The notes: generated by a model not told the origin, from the letters alone. A stretch of 64,000 bases of DNA from Lacisediminihabitans sp046156175 (GCF_046156175.1 NZ_JAYLVL010000003.1:558001-622000); one strand, 5' to 3'. Counted from the first letter of the stretch, positions 44,496-53,786 are shown. Program-made: numbers and translations.

Positions 44496-45473
44496 TCAGG
44501 CCGCGCCGTCGAACATCGAGGTGACCGATCCGTCGCTGAAGACCTCGTGGATCGCGCTCGCGATGAGCGGTGCGATCGGCAGCACAGTGAGGGTCGGGAA
44601 GCGCTTCTCCTCGGGGATCGGCAGGGTGTCGGTGACGACGACGGAGTCGATGAAGTCGCTCTGCAGGATCTCGGATGCCGGGGAGGAGAACACCGCGTGG
44701 GTGGCGGCGACGACGACGTTGGTCGCGCCGGCGAGTTTGAGCGCCTCCGCGGCCTTCACGATCGTGCCACCGGTGTCGATCATGTCGTCGACGATCAGGC
44801 AGGTGCGGCCGTTGACGTCTCCGACGATCTCGTGCACTGTCACCTTGTTGGGCACCAGCGGATCGCGACGCTTGTGGATGATGGCGAGCGGCGCCCCGAG
44901 CTTGTCACTCCAGATGTCGGCGACCCGCACCCGGCCCATGTCGGGCGAGACGACGGTGAGGGTCGCGGGGTCGAGGCGTTCCTTGAAGTACTTGAGCAGC
45001 ACCGGCATCGCGAAGAGGTGGTCGACCGGCCCGTCGAAGAATCCCTGGATCTGCGCGGCATGCAGGTCGACGCTCATGATGCGGTCGGCGCCCGCGGCCT
45101 TGAACAGGTCCGCGACCAGGCGGGCGGAGATCGGCTCGCGGCCTCGGCCCTTCTTGTCCTGCCGGGCGTAGGGATAGAACGGCGCGACGACGGTGATGCG
45201 CTTGGCCGATGCCCGCTTCAGGGCGTCCACCATGATGAGCTGCTCCATGAGCCACTCGTTGATCGGATAGGTGTGGGACTGGATGACGAAGGCGTCACAT
45301 CCGCGCACGCTCTCGTCGTAACGCGCGTAGATCTCGCCGTTGGCGAAGGTGCGGGCATCGGTGTGCACGAGTTCGGTTTCGAGCTCCGCGGCGACGTCGA
45401 TCGCGAGCTGTGGATGAGCGCGCCCCGTCACGAGGACCAATCGCTTCTTGCCACTGGCGGTGATCTCGGCCAC
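44496..45473 (-). CDS. prs: Ribose-phosphate pyrophosphokinase
   Basis: Makes PRPP from ribose-5-phosphate and ATP; 325 residues. DLHAAQIQGFFDGPVDHL (ATP/ribose contacts) and the PRPP loop CLIVDDMIDTGGTIVKAAE are intact. GTG start with AGGA upstream. It lies 47 bases after glmU on the same strand, the standard actinobacterial pair. Confidence 0.95.
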   Translation of the reverse strand: MAEITASGKKRLVLVTGRAHPQLAIDVAAELETELVHTDARTFANGEIYARYDESVRGCDAFVIQSHTYPINEWLMEQLIMVDALKRASAKRITVVAPFYPYARQDKKGRGREPISARLVADLFKAAGADRIMSVDLHAAQIQGFFDGPVDHLFAMPVLLKYFKERLDPATLTVVSPDMGRVRVADIWSDKLGAPLAIIHKRRDPLVPNKVTVHEIVGDVNGRTCLIVDDMIDTGGTIVKAAEALKLAGATNVVVAATHAVFSSPASEILQSDFIDSVVVTDTLPIPEEKRFPTLTVLPIAPLIASAIHEVFSDGSVTSMFDGAA

Positions 45474-45520
45474 GGGTCCTGCTCTCTCGTTGAATTAACT
45501 TCGGTGACGCGGTGCCGATA

Positions 45521-46945
45521 TCAGACCTCGGAGTCGGCCTCCGCAGCCGCTTTCGCGGCCGCCGTGCCTGCCCGATTCTGCTCGACCCAGCCTTCTACAT
45601 TGCGCTGGGGAGCCACGGTCATCGCGAGAGCTCCGGCCGGCACATCCTTGCGCACGATCGTTCCCGCTCCGGTCTTGGCCCCGTCACCGATTCTAACCGG
45701 GGCGACGAAGACGTTGTGCGAGCCGGAATGCACGTGGGACCCGATCTCGGTGCGGTGCTTGACCAGATCGTCGTAGTTGGCGGTGATCGCGCCCGCCCCG
45801 AGATTGGTGCCCTCGCCGATCGTCGTGTCGCCGATGTAGCTCAGGTGGGGCACCTTCGAACCCCGGCCGATCGTCGAGTTCTTCGTCTCGACGAAGGTGC
45901 CGATCTTGCCGCGCTCACCGAGGTAGGTGCCCGGCCGCAGATAGGCGAAGGGGCCGACCGTCGCGTTCGCGCCGATCACCGCGAGGGTGGCATCCGTCCG
46001 CTTCACTACCGCGTTCTCCCCGACCTCACAGTCGACGAGGGTCGTGTCCGGGCCGATGATCGCGCCGCGCTCGATCGCTGTCGCGCCCTTGAGCTGGGTG
46101 CCGGGCAGGATCTCCACGTCTTCAGCGATGCTCGTGGCCAGGTCGATCCAGGTGGTCGCGGGATCCTGGATGGTCACCCCGCTCAACTGCCAGCCGCGCA
46201 CGATGCGGGCATTCAGCTCCGCCGCAGCGGCACCGAGCTGGGCGCGATCGTTGATGCCGGCGACCAGCCAGTGGTCGGTGACCGGAACCGCTTCGATGCG
46301 GCCACCGGTGGCGCGGATGCCGGCTGCGGCATCCGTGAGGTACTTCTCGTTCTGGGCGTTGTCCGTGCCGATTCGCGCCAGGGCATCCCGCAGCGCGGAG
46401 GCATCGAAGACGTACACGCCGGCGTTGACCTCGGTGATCTCCCGCTGTTGCTCGGTGGCGTCCTTCTGTTCGACGATGGACTCGAATGCCCCCTCGCCGT
46501 CGCGGACGATGCGCCCGGCGCCCGTCGGGTCGGCGAAGTACGCGCTGAGCAGGGTGAGCGCGTTGCCGGCGAGGGCGTGGGTCTCGATGAGTGCGTGCAC
46601 GGTCGCCGCATCGAGCAGGGGGACGTCGGCGCTCAGCACGACGACCGAGCCGGCGAAGTCCGAGGGGAGTCCGGCGAGCCCGAGCTCTACGGCGCGGCCG
46701 GTGCCGGGCGCCTCGTCCTGGTCCACGATGATCGCTTGCGGAACGTGCTCTGTGATCACTGCGGCGACAGCATCCCGCTCGTGTCGCACGACGGCCACGA
46801 TGTGGGTTGCGCCGAGCTCCTCGGCAGTGGCGAGCACGTGGGAGACCATCGGAATGCCTGCGAGGGGATGCAGCACCTTCGGCAGGGAGGACTTCATGCG
46901 GGTGCCCTGCCCCGCGGCGAGGATGATGATCGCGATGTCGGACAT
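45521..46945 (-). CDS. glmU: Bifunctional UDP-GlcNAc pyrophosphorylase / GlcN-1-P acetyltransferase
   Basis: Forms UDP-GlcNAc for peptidoglycan; 474 residues. The N-terminal uridyltransferase has LAAGQGTRMKSSLPKVLHP; the C-terminal left-handed helix of hexapeptides carries NYDDLVKHRTEIGSHVHSGS with the catalytic His region. ATG 46945 places the conserved start at once. A REP-like element and tRNA-Gln follow upstream of it. Confidence 0.96.
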   Translation of the reverse strand: MSDIAIIILAAGQGTRMKSSLPKVLHPLAGIPMVSHVLATAEELGATHIVAVVRHERDAVAAVITEHVPQAIIVDQDEAPGTGRAVELGLAGLPSDFAGSVVVLSADVPLLDAATVHALIETHALAGNALTLLSAYFADPTGAGRIVRDGEGAFESIVEQKDATEQQREITEVNAGVYVFDASALRDALARIGTDNAQNEKYLTDAAAGIRATGGRIEAVPVTDHWLVAGINDRAQLGAAAAELNARIVRGWQLSGVTIQDPATTWIDLATSIAEDVEILPGTQLKGATAIERGAIIGPDTTLVDCEVGENAVVKRTDATLAVIGANATVGPFAYLRPGTYLGERGKIGTFVETKNSTIGRGSKVPHLSYIGDTTIGEGTNLGAGAITANYDDLVKHRTEIGSHVHSGSHNVFVAPVRIGDGAKTGAGTIVRKDVPAGALAMTVAPQRNVEGWVEQNRAGTAAAKAAAEADSEV

Positions 46946-46969
46946 GGTGGGGCTCCCTCGCTTGGTGGT

Positions 46970-47005
46970 GGTCGAGCAGCGCACTCTCGCGCGCGAATCG
47001 AGACC
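46970..47005. repeat. REP-like element between glmU and tRNA-Gln
   Basis: GGTCGAGCAGCGCACTCTCG...GAATCGAGACC, the same element in reverse orientation relative to the copy at 20299. It lies two bases before the tRNA 3' end, where it may act in 3' trimming or termination. Confidence 0.65.
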
Positions 47006-47007
47006 GC

Positions 47008-47078
47008 TCCGCCTCCAGGATTCGAACCTGGACCGAACAGCTCCAAAGGCTGTCGTGCTGCCGTTACACTAAGGCGGA
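47008..47078 (-). tRNA. tRNA-Gln (anticodon TTG)
   Basis: A 71-base cloverleaf on the minus strand: acceptor TCCGCCT/AGGCGGA, anticodon stem ACAGC/GCTGT with loop CTTTGGA (anticodon TTG), and T arm GGTTCGAATCC. No CCA is encoded. It is the usual tRNA beside glmU in this order. Confidence 0.96.
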
Positions 47079-47289
47079 ATTCCGATCGCCCCGCTGAACG
47101 GTCGACCGCGACAATTCTGCCAGATGCTCCCCCGCTTCCGTGTCGCGGGCCCACGCTTGCCCCATGCTCCCGTCGTTACTGCGGTATCCCCGGTGCGAGA
47201 AGTCGTGTCGGAGGCCCCATCCGTCGCACTCGATCCGCCTGTCGAACCGGGGCGCTGCGCGTGATTGGCCCGACCGCGATAATGGACGG

Positions 47290-47781
47290 ATGCCCGAACA
47301 CGACGAAGTCGACCGAATCGTCGGCGCGTGGGTGCGTGAACGTCCCGACCTCGACTTCGCACCCCTGCAGGTGCTCTCCCGCGTGGGCCGACTGGCGCGC
47401 CACCTCGACCGGGCACGGCGTACCGCCTTCACGGCATCCGGTCTCGAGTCATGGGAGTTCGACGTGCTCTCCGCCCTTCGCCGAGCAGGCTCGCCGTACC
47501 AGTTGAGCCCCAAGGCGTTGCTGCAGCAGACCCTGGTGTCGAGTGGCACGATGACGAACCGCATCGACCGGCTCGTGACACGGGCGCTCGTGGAGCGCCG
47601 CACCGACCCGCACGATGGTCGCGGCATCCTCGTCACCATGACGACCGATGGACGTCAGCGTGTTGACACGGCCATCAGCACGCTGCTCGTGTCGGAGAAC
47701 GAGCTTCTCGACGGGCTCTCTGCCGGGGACCAGGAACGGCTGGCGGCGCTGCTGCGCAAGCTCAGCCTGGATTTCGACTAG
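47290..47781 (+). CDS. MarR family regulator
   Basis: A 163-residue winged-helix regulator. The recognition part is LSPKALLQQTLVSSGTMTNRIDRL, with the wing VERRTDPHDGRGILVTMTTDG. ATG 47290 is set by GATAAT six bases upstream. It converges on the lytic transglycosylase gene with a 4-base overlap; its targets are unknown. Confidence 0.88.
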   Translation: MPEHDEVDRIVGAWVRERPDLDFAPLQVLSRVGRLARHLDRARRTAFTASGLESWEFDVLSALRRAGSPYQLSPKALLQQTLVSSGTMTNRIDRLVTRALVERRTDPHDGRGILVTMTTDGRQRVDTAISTLLVSENELLDGLSAGDQERLAALLRKLSLDFD

Positions 47782-48566
47782 CCCGACTTCGACGAGAAGG
47801 AATTGGCGACTCTTGCCACGGAGTCCACGTAGCTCTCCGAGTGGTTGTAGGAGAACACCGCGCGACGCCAGCCGTCGACTGTCGACAGGTCGCCGGCGTG
47901 GCAGAGGTAGTGCGCGGCGGCGAGAGCGGCATCCGCGATCTGGTTGGGATCGGACTGGCCGTCTCCGTTGCCGTCCGCACCCCAGGTGCGCCAGGTCCCG
48001 GGGATGAACTGGAACGGACCGACGGCGTGGTCCCAGACCGTGTCGCCGTCCCACGCTCCCCCGTCGGAGTCGTGGATGCCAGCAAAAGCGCCGCCGTCGA
48101 GCGCCGGCCCGAGTATCGGCACGCTCGGGTAGCCGTTGTCGCTCAGCACCGCACCGCCGTGGCGCCCGTCATCCGACTCGAGGTGGCCGATCGCCGCGAG
48201 CGTGTTCCAGCCGAGGTGACAGCCCGGCGATCGCTCGGCCAGCACGGATGCCGCCCCCGCGTAGGCGGCGAGAGCGGTGCGCGGGATGCCGGTCCGAAGC
48301 GATACCGTGTCGAGCCAGGTTGGGTCGATACGGGCGCTGATGGGGAGTGCCGGCGGGACGGCGGGTGGGACAGCGGGTGGGACGACTGGCACCGCGACCG
48401 GGGACTCGGGAGACGCGCTCGGCTCTCGGGCGACATCCGCCCGAGCGTAACGTTCCGTCACCGGTCGTTCGTGCACGGAGGACGACCACACAGCGGCACC
48501 CCAGCCCACGAGTGCCAGGAGTGCCACGCACTGCAGAACCACGAGTGCACCTCGCGACGACGCCAC
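47778..48566 (-). CDS. Lytic murein transglycosylase (SLT/MltB-like)
   Basis: A 262-residue secreted or tethered muramidase-type enzyme. An N-terminal helix (about residues 8-28) is followed by a Pro-rich linker (PVVPPAVPPAVPPALP). The catalytic region has IGHLESDDGRHGG with the likely Glu, AVGPFQFIPGTWRTWG and the C-terminal FSYNHSESYV. It begins six bases after pstB, so it is probably the last gene of the pst-surface operon, where it could open the wall for the complex. Confidence 0.85.
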   Translation of the reverse strand: MASSRGALVVLQCVALLALVGWGAAVWSSSVHERPVTERYARADVAREPSASPESPVAVPVVPPAVPPAVPPALPISARIDPTWLDTVSLRTGIPRTALAAYAGAASVLAERSPGCHLGWNTLAAIGHLESDDGRHGGAVLSDNGYPSVPILGPALDGGAFAGIHDSDGGAWDGDTVWDHAVGPFQFIPGTWRTWGADGNGDGQSDPNQIADAALAAAHYLCHAGDLSTVDGWRRAVFSYNHSESYVDSVARVANSFSSKSG

Positions 48567-48571
48567 TCCCG

Positions 48572-49450
48572 CTATCCGAACCGGCCGTTGACGTAGTCGA
48601 AGGTGCGCGAATCGGTCGGGCTGCTGAACATCACTTCGGTGTCACCGTGCTCGACGATGCCTCCAGGCGTACCCTGCGCCGCGAGGAAGAACGCGCAATT
48701 GTCCGACACCCGCTGGGCCTGCTGCATGTTGTGGGTGACGATGACGATCGTGACCTCGTGCGCGAGCTCGAGCATGGTCTCCTCGATCACGCGGGTGGAC
48801 GTGGGGTCGAGCGCCGAACAGGGTTCGTCCATCAGGAGCACCTTCGGCCGCACGGCGAGCGACCGGGCGATGCAAAGCCGCTGCTGCTGGCCGCCGGAGA
48901 GTCCGCCACCGGGCTGCCGCAGACGATCGCGAACCTCTTTCCAGAGGCCGGCCTTGATGAGGCTCTGTTCGACGAGTGCGTCCTTGGAGTCGCGCCCCGC
49001 CCGGATACCGGTGAGCTTGAGTCCGGCCACCACGTTGTCGTAGATCGACATCGCAGGGAACGGGTTGGGCTTTTGGAAGACCATTCCGATATCGCGACGC
49101 GCGTCGGTGAGTCGGCGCTGTGCCGCGTAGATGTCCTCGCCGTCGAGCAGCACCTCGCCCGCGAGCGAGGCAGAGGGGATCATCTCGTGCATGCGGTTGA
49201 GGATGCGCAGGAAGGTCGACTTGCCGCAACCGGACGGCCCGATCAGCGCGGTGATCTTTCCTGCCTCCATGGTGAGTGACACCCGATCCAGCACTTTGTG
49301 GTCGCCGAACCAGGCCGAGATCGATCGAGCCTCCAGCATGGTCAGTTCTCGGCCCCCCGCTGCCGTGGCGGCATCTGCACGCATCCGCGCGGATTCAGCA
49401 TCGAGTCGGGCGTCTAGGGTGAGCGTGCTGTCTGGCATCGGGTTCTCCAT
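48572..49450 (-). CDS. pstB: Phosphate ABC transporter ATP-binding protein
   Basis: A 292-residue ATPase of the PstB family. Walker A GPSGCGKST, the PstB-typical LNRMHEMIPSASLAGEVLLDGEDIY, signature GGGLSGGQQQR and Walker B LLMDEPCSALDP are intact. ATG 49450 is taken; a second possible ATG is at 49438. It is separated from pstA by six surface genes, which is not the usual pstSCAB order. Confidence 0.93.
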   Translation of the reverse strand: MENPMPDSTLTLDARLDAESARMRADAATAAGGRELTMLEARSISAWFGDHKVLDRVSLTMEAGKITALIGPSGCGKSTFLRILNRMHEMIPSASLAGEVLLDGEDIYAAQRRLTDARRDIGMVFQKPNPFPAMSIYDNVVAGLKLTGIRAGRDSKDALVEQSLIKAGLWKEVRDRLRQPGGGLSGGQQQRLCIARSLAVRPKVLLMDEPCSALDPTSTRVIEETMLELAHEVTIVIVTHNMQQAQRVSDNCAFFLAAQGTPGGIVEHGDTEVMFSSPTDSRTFDYVNGRFG

Positions 49451-49455
49451 GGTGG

Positions 49456-50421
49456 TCACAGTAGGTTTGCGAGGGTCGATATTGCGGAGTCGGCGGTGGC
49501 CGCTCCGAGGGCGAGCATCAGCGGGATGCCGACGATCCAGGTCTGCCAGACTCCCCAGCGATCGCGCGCCCAGCGCAGAGCGATCGCGCCCACGATGAGC
49601 CATTGCATCCAGAAGAATGTGGCGAACCAGGAACTGGAATCATCGGCGAGCGCCAGTTCTGAGGGATCGAGCACCTCCTTCGTGAAGACGGGAGAGGGCG
49701 TGTCCTGCACCTTCGAGTCGAGGGCGGCATCGATGTGCAGCGTGCCGGACGGAGTGAGTGGCAGCCCATCCGCGGTCACCAGCTCGAGGCGGCCCTTTTT
49801 CGGCGCGAGAGCTTCCGGAAGCGGGTCGCCATCCCGTCGGATGCCGAAGACTGTGAACTTCTGCGTTCCCTGCCCGGTGACCACGGAGATCTTGTCGCCG
49901 GGCGCGAGATCCTTGAGAGTGCCGAAAGGTCCGCCATAGGTGGTCTGACGCCCCATGATCACACTGGTGCCGGCCTGCCCGGGGTAGACGGAGTCACGGC
50001 GGTGCCCCGGCCCACTGGTGAGGTCACTCGGGCGAGTTCCCTGCACAATCACTTCGGAGACACCGATACTCGGAATGGTGATGGTGCCGATCGGGGTGCC
50101 GAAGGGCACGAGCTTCTCATCGAAGTCCAGTTGCCCCAGAGGCGTCTCCGCCTTGGCAAGGCTCGTGCGCAGCTCTTCGTAGAGAAGGTGCTGGGAACGC
50201 AGGTGCTGGAGCACTCCGACACCGGTGACATGACCCACGAACCCGAGCAGCAACCCGGCCACGACGAACCAGACGACACCGATCCACCAGCGGATCTGGG
50301 TTGGACCGGGCGCCGGAGCCTTTGCGCGGGGTTTCTTCGGAGGCTTCCGCAGCCAGAACGGAAGCTTCGGCGGCGGGGACCCAGGTGGCGCGACGGGTGC
50401 CGGAGCAGCGAGCAATGTCAT
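49456..50421 (-). CDS. Sortase-fold membrane protein lacking catalytic residues
   Basis: A 321-residue protein with a Pro-rich cytoplasmic start, a helix near 45-70, a class E-like sortase domain about residues 105-235, and two C-terminal helices (about 265-283 and 291-310). The domain is recognised from GTITIPSIGV, GPGHRRDSVYPGQAGTSVIMG and RQTTYGGPFGTL. The catalytic His is Arg158 (codon CGT), the Cys of the LxTC strand is Ala217 (LVTADG, codon GCG), and no Arg follows at the usual place. It is therefore not expected to act as a transpeptidase. It starts 4 bases inside the previous gene and precedes pstB. Confidence 0.78.
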   Translation of the reverse strand: MTLLAAPAPVAPPGSPPPKLPFWLRKPPKKPRAKAPAPGPTQIRWWIGVVWFVVAGLLLGFVGHVTGVGVLQHLRSQHLLYEELRTSLAKAETPLGQLDFDEKLVPFGTPIGTITIPSIGVSEVIVQGTRPSDLTSGPGHRRDSVYPGQAGTSVIMGRQTTYGGPFGTLKDLAPGDKISVVTGQGTQKFTVFGIRRDGDPLPEALAPKKGRLELVTADGLPLTPSGTLHIDAALDSKVQDTPSPVFTKEVLDPSELALADDSSSWFATFFWMQWLIVGAIALRWARDRWGVWQTWIVGIPLMLALGAATADSAISTLANLL

Positions 50422-51179
50422 GATGCGACCTCCGGGAGACCTGCCTGGCCGAAGAGGCGAGCGATGTTGGAGCGGAAGACGACCAGCGAAACGATCAGGA
50501 GCAGCAACAGCAGTATTCCGATGCCGATGAGCCACCAGGTGGACGAGATCGGCCCGATGGCCGCGACCGCGGTCACGACGACAAGAACGCCGTTCGACGC
50601 ATGGTGGGAGACCCAGCCGGTCGCCTCGATCGTGCGCGGTCCGGTCTTCGTGTCGACCGGCACCGTGAAGGTCGTGCTGATCACACCGTTCGCGTCGGCC
50701 GTGTAGCTGCCGATGATCACCGGGGTGGGATACAGCACGAACTGCACCTGTTCCCCCGGCATGTATCCCTTGCCGGTGGCCTGCACTTTGTCTCCCGCTC
50801 TGACCCGCGCCGGAGTCAGGGTGAGCGGATCCGCCTTGGGCACCGGCTGGGCCCCCGGCACGGGCGCACCGGCGGCACCTGCGGCTGCCGTCTGAGGGGT
50901 GATCGCTGCCGCGGGTGCAGTGCCCCGGCTCGGCCGGCCTCCGCCGGACGTGCTCACGAGCCCGGATCCCGCCCCGCTCGACACGGAGGGTGACGCGCTC
51001 GGTGCGCAGGTATCGGTGGGAGTCGGGGTCGGATCCCCGATCTGCAACTCGATACCGGAGGAGGTCTGGCTCGGGTTCGGCGTCGGGGTGGAGCAGGCCG
51101 CAACGGCCGCTCCCCCAGCGGCAAGGCAACCGAAGACCACGACCGCCGCCAGTACGGTTGCGAGTGCGGCAGCCCTCAT
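50418..51179 (-). CDS. Secreted Ig-like membrane-anchored protein
   Basis: A 253-residue protein: signal peptide (1-28), Pro/Ser/Thr-rich spacer with three Cys, an Ig-like domain (about 115-195: LTPARVRAGDKVQATGKGYMPGEQV...) and a C-terminal helix (STWWLIGIGILLLLLLIVSLVVF) with a short basic tail. The bacterial Ig-like 'GKGYMPGEQV' unit is common in actinobacterial surface proteins. It overlaps both neighbours by four bases, so it belongs to the surface operon. Confidence 0.78.
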   Translation of the reverse strand: MRAAALATVLAAVVVFGCLAAGGAAVAACSTPTPNPSQTSSGIELQIGDPTPTPTDTCAPSASPSVSSGAGSGLVSTSGGGRPSRGTAPAAAITPQTAAAGAAGAPVPGAQPVPKADPLTLTPARVRAGDKVQATGKGYMPGEQVQFVLYPTPVIIGSYTADANGVISTTFTVPVDTKTGPRTIEATGWVSHHASNGVLVVVTAVAAIGPISSTWWLIGIGILLLLLLIVSLVVFRSNIARLFGQAGLPEVAS

Positions 51180-52318
51180 CGGGTCGGCACCGTCTCGGTG
51201 AGCTCGGCAGCCTGAGCCGCACTCTCCCGGGCTTCGGCGGCGGCCTGGTCGACGGCGGCGTAGAACTGGGCGCGCGTGGTGCGCACGTACCGGGCAGCGA
51301 GGAAGACGAGCACCCCGAGGAGCACCACGATGGCCAGCAGGGTCCAGGTCACGGCGACGGAGAGCGTGGTGGCTGAGGCCGTGGTGAACTTCACGTCGGC
51401 GTTCGGGTCGATCGTCTCATCCGTCGCTGTCGTGGAGGGGCTCGTCGTCTTCGCGGGCACGATCCCCGCAGGGCCCGGGCTGAGCGTCACCGTCGACCAG
51501 GCGAGGAGCAGGGCCCCTACTCCCGACATCCGGCTGACGATGTGCGCCGACTGCCCGGGGAGCAGGTTGTGCACGGTGGGCGGCGACACCTCACCGAGGG
51601 GGATTCCGAAGGGTCCGACGACATTCAGCTTCTGGCCGATGTCGAGACGGATGTTTCCACGATTCGCGACCGAGTAGTCGACGTCGACGGTACCGGGGGC
51701 GAACGGATTGAGGGAAGGGGTGAACGAGGTAACGAATCCTGTCGCGGTCACCCGTGGCGAGACCGCTCCCGAGACCCGGAGGTTGATCCGCGCGCCGACG
51801 CGCTGGTCGACAAGAACGGTCTGGCCCTTGCTGGTGCCAGTGGTGGTGCTCGAGGCGACGATCCCTGCCGAGTGGTCCCCCGGGCTGGCGTCGGACGGCA
51901 CGAGCATGGTGAACGGGATGGTGGCCTGGGTGCCCGGTTCGAGATGGAGGGTGGCGACATCCAGGGTGATCCAGGCGCCGAGGTCGGAGGACTTCGTGGC
52001 CCGTGGCACGAGACTGAGGTCACCGGTCTCGCGGTCGTTGATCGCATCCGCCGCGTAGACGGCGAAGTCGGCGGACACTGTCCCGGAGTTGATCACGACC
52101 ACGGTGTCGTTCACTTGCGTCCCCGGGTCGGTTGCGTAGCCGAACGCGGCGCGCGCGCCCTTCGAGTCATCGGACGGCTTTACGCTCCAGGTGATCGGGT
52201 CGGCGGCTGCCGCCGGGGCGCCGGGCGCCGGGGATGCGGCGAGGGCCGGTGCAGCCGCGAACGGCGCGAGCGCCAGCAGGAGTGCGGCGAAGACGGAGAG
52301 CGGGGCGGAGGAACGCAT
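51176..52318 (-). CDS. DUF916 (WxL-interacting) membrane protein
   Basis: A 380-residue surface protein: signal peptide (1-28, ending ALA), a DUF916 peptidoglycan-binding domain (about 36-150: WSVKPSDDSKGARAAFGYA...VVVINSGTVSADFAVYAADA), a second beta domain (about 160-290), a helix near 325-347 and a cytoplasmic tail. In Firmicutes such proteins bind WxL-domain partners and hold them at the wall. The next gene upstream encodes a WxL-like protein, which fits. Confidence 0.82.
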   Translation of the reverse strand: MRSSAPLSVFAALLLALAPFAAAPALAASPAPGAPAAAADPITWSVKPSDDSKGARAAFGYATDPGTQVNDTVVVINSGTVSADFAVYAADAINDRETGDLSLVPRATKSSDLGAWITLDVATLHLEPGTQATIPFTMLVPSDASPGDHSAGIVASSTTTGTSKGQTVLVDQRVGARINLRVSGAVSPRVTATGFVTSFTPSLNPFAPGTVDVDYSVANRGNIRLDIGQKLNVVGPFGIPLGEVSPPTVHNLLPGQSAHIVSRMSGVGALLLAWSTVTLSPGPAGIVPAKTTSPSTTATDETIDPNADVKFTTASATTLSVAVTWTLLAIVVLLGVLVFLAARYVRTTRAQFYAAVDQAAAEARESAAQAAELTETVPTR

Positions 52319-52406
52319 GATCACCAATCGAGGGAGGGTGGAAGGGGTGGAGGGGGCTGGGGCCATCGGTTGTGGACCCGGCCCCCTCCGGTGGAGATGT
52401 GCTGAC

Positions 52407-53744
52407 TTAGAGGAGCGTCAGCGTGAGGGTTGCCGTGTAGAGACCACCGGGCGTGTTGCCCGGAGCGGCGAGGTTGAGCTTGGCTCCGACGACGGTGCTG
52501 GTGATTCCGTCAACGACCGATCCGGTGGAGAGGGCGCTGGCCGTCTTCAGCCCGTTGGCCGAACCGGGAGCTGGCAGCACCTCGGCGCCGGCGACTCCCG
52601 CATTGGAGGTGCCGACGAGAGCCGGCTTCCAACCCAGGTACTTGCCATCGATGACCTTCGTGCCGGAGGTGAAGTCGGTGGCGACTCCGGTGAGGCTCCA
52701 GCTCGAGGATCCGAGCTGGCGGGTGTCCGTGATGGTGATCGGGCCGAGGTCACCCGAGGCCTTGAACAGTCCGCCGGTGAGGACCGCCTGTCCGAGCGAG
52801 ATGGTGCTCTGGAGGCCCGCGTACGAGAGCACTCCGGTTCCGGTCGGAACAGTCACGTCGATGACGGTCTGGCCTGGTGCGGCGGCGACCGGCGGCACGA
52901 CGACAGTTGCAACACCGGAGAGAGCCGAGTTGGCCCATCCGACGGTGTCGCTGCTGAGGTACTTGGCCGTGATCGCGTGGGAGCCGACGGACAGCGCGCC
53001 AGAGGTGAACGATGCGACTCCGGCAGCGACCGGAGCCGTACCGAGCACCGTCGTGCCCTCGAGGAACTGGACGGTTCCAGGAGCGGCGGTGGCGGTGGCG
53101 TTCGTCGAGTCCTTCACGGTGGCCGTGAGGGCCGCCGTGTTGGCACCGGCGAGCGCACCGGTCAGTGAGACCGTGGTGGCTTGCGCGGGGACGGGAACGA
53201 CGACAGAGGAGCCGACCTTCCAGTCACCGTTGGCGTTGATCGACATGGCGAGGGAGAAATACTTGTCCGTCGTGTAGTTGCGGTTGAAGTTGTCCGCGTA
53301 GCAGTAGACGCGCAGTTCGAAATTCGCATCCGTTGTGCCGACACCGTTGACGATCGTTCCCTGCGTGGTGGCATTGAGCGAACGGTTGGAGAGGTAGCCG
53401 TTGGTCGGCGCGATCAGGCGGTCGCCGTGGATCGCGTTGCCCGTGAAGCCCCAGTCGCCGTATGGGCTCGCCGAGTTGCGGGTGAGCGAAACAGATCCGA
53501 GGCGCGTGGTGCCCTGGAAGATCTGCGTGTCGCTCGTGTCGCGGTAGCCCACCGGGCAACCCGTCGAGACGTCGATGCTGTTGAGGAAGTCCACATCGGC
53601 CGAGTTTCCGGTGGTGGGGGTGATGGTGATGGTGCCATTGGTCAGCTGGTCGGCCGAGGCGGCCTGCGCGGAGAACGCGAGGCCACCCGTCACGAGGGCG
53701 CCGACGACCGCGAGAGACGCGATCTTCTTGAGGGATTTATTCAT
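52407..53744 (-). CDS. Secreted Ig-like protein with WxL-like C-terminal domain
   Basis: A 445-residue exported protein without membrane anchor. Signal peptide (1-32), N-terminal beta region with two Cys (63, 148), an Ig-like repeat (about 190-285: TVQFLEGTTVLGTAPVAAG...) and a C-terminal domain (about 295-445) of WxL type: ITITDTRQLGSSSWSLTGVA gives the first WxL (349-351), and the end GGLYTATLTLTLL has Leu where the second Trp is usual. AAGGA lies about 12 bases before the ATG. Confidence 0.75.
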   Translation of the reverse strand: MNKSLKKIASLAVVGALVTGGLAFSAQAASADQLTNGTITITPTTGNSADVDFLNSIDVSTGCPVGYRDTSDTQIFQGTTRLGSVSLTRNSASPYGDWGFTGNAIHGDRLIAPTNGYLSNRSLNATTQGTIVNGVGTTDANFELRVYCYADNFNRNYTTDKYFSLAMSINANGDWKVGSSVVVPVPAQATTVSLTGALAGANTAALTATVKDSTNATATAAPGTVQFLEGTTVLGTAPVAAGVASFTSGALSVGSHAITAKYLSSDTVGWANSALSGVATVVVPPVAAAPGQTVIDVTVPTGTGVLSYAGLQSTISLGQAVLTGGLFKASGDLGPITITDTRQLGSSSWSLTGVATDFTSGTKVIDGKYLGWKPALVGTSNAGVAGAEVLPAPGSANGLKTASALSTGSVVDGITSTVVGAKLNLAAPGNTPGGLYTATLTLTLL

Positions 53745-53786
53745 GATTCGACTTTTTCCTTTGGGGGGTTCGTGTGGGAATCGGAA

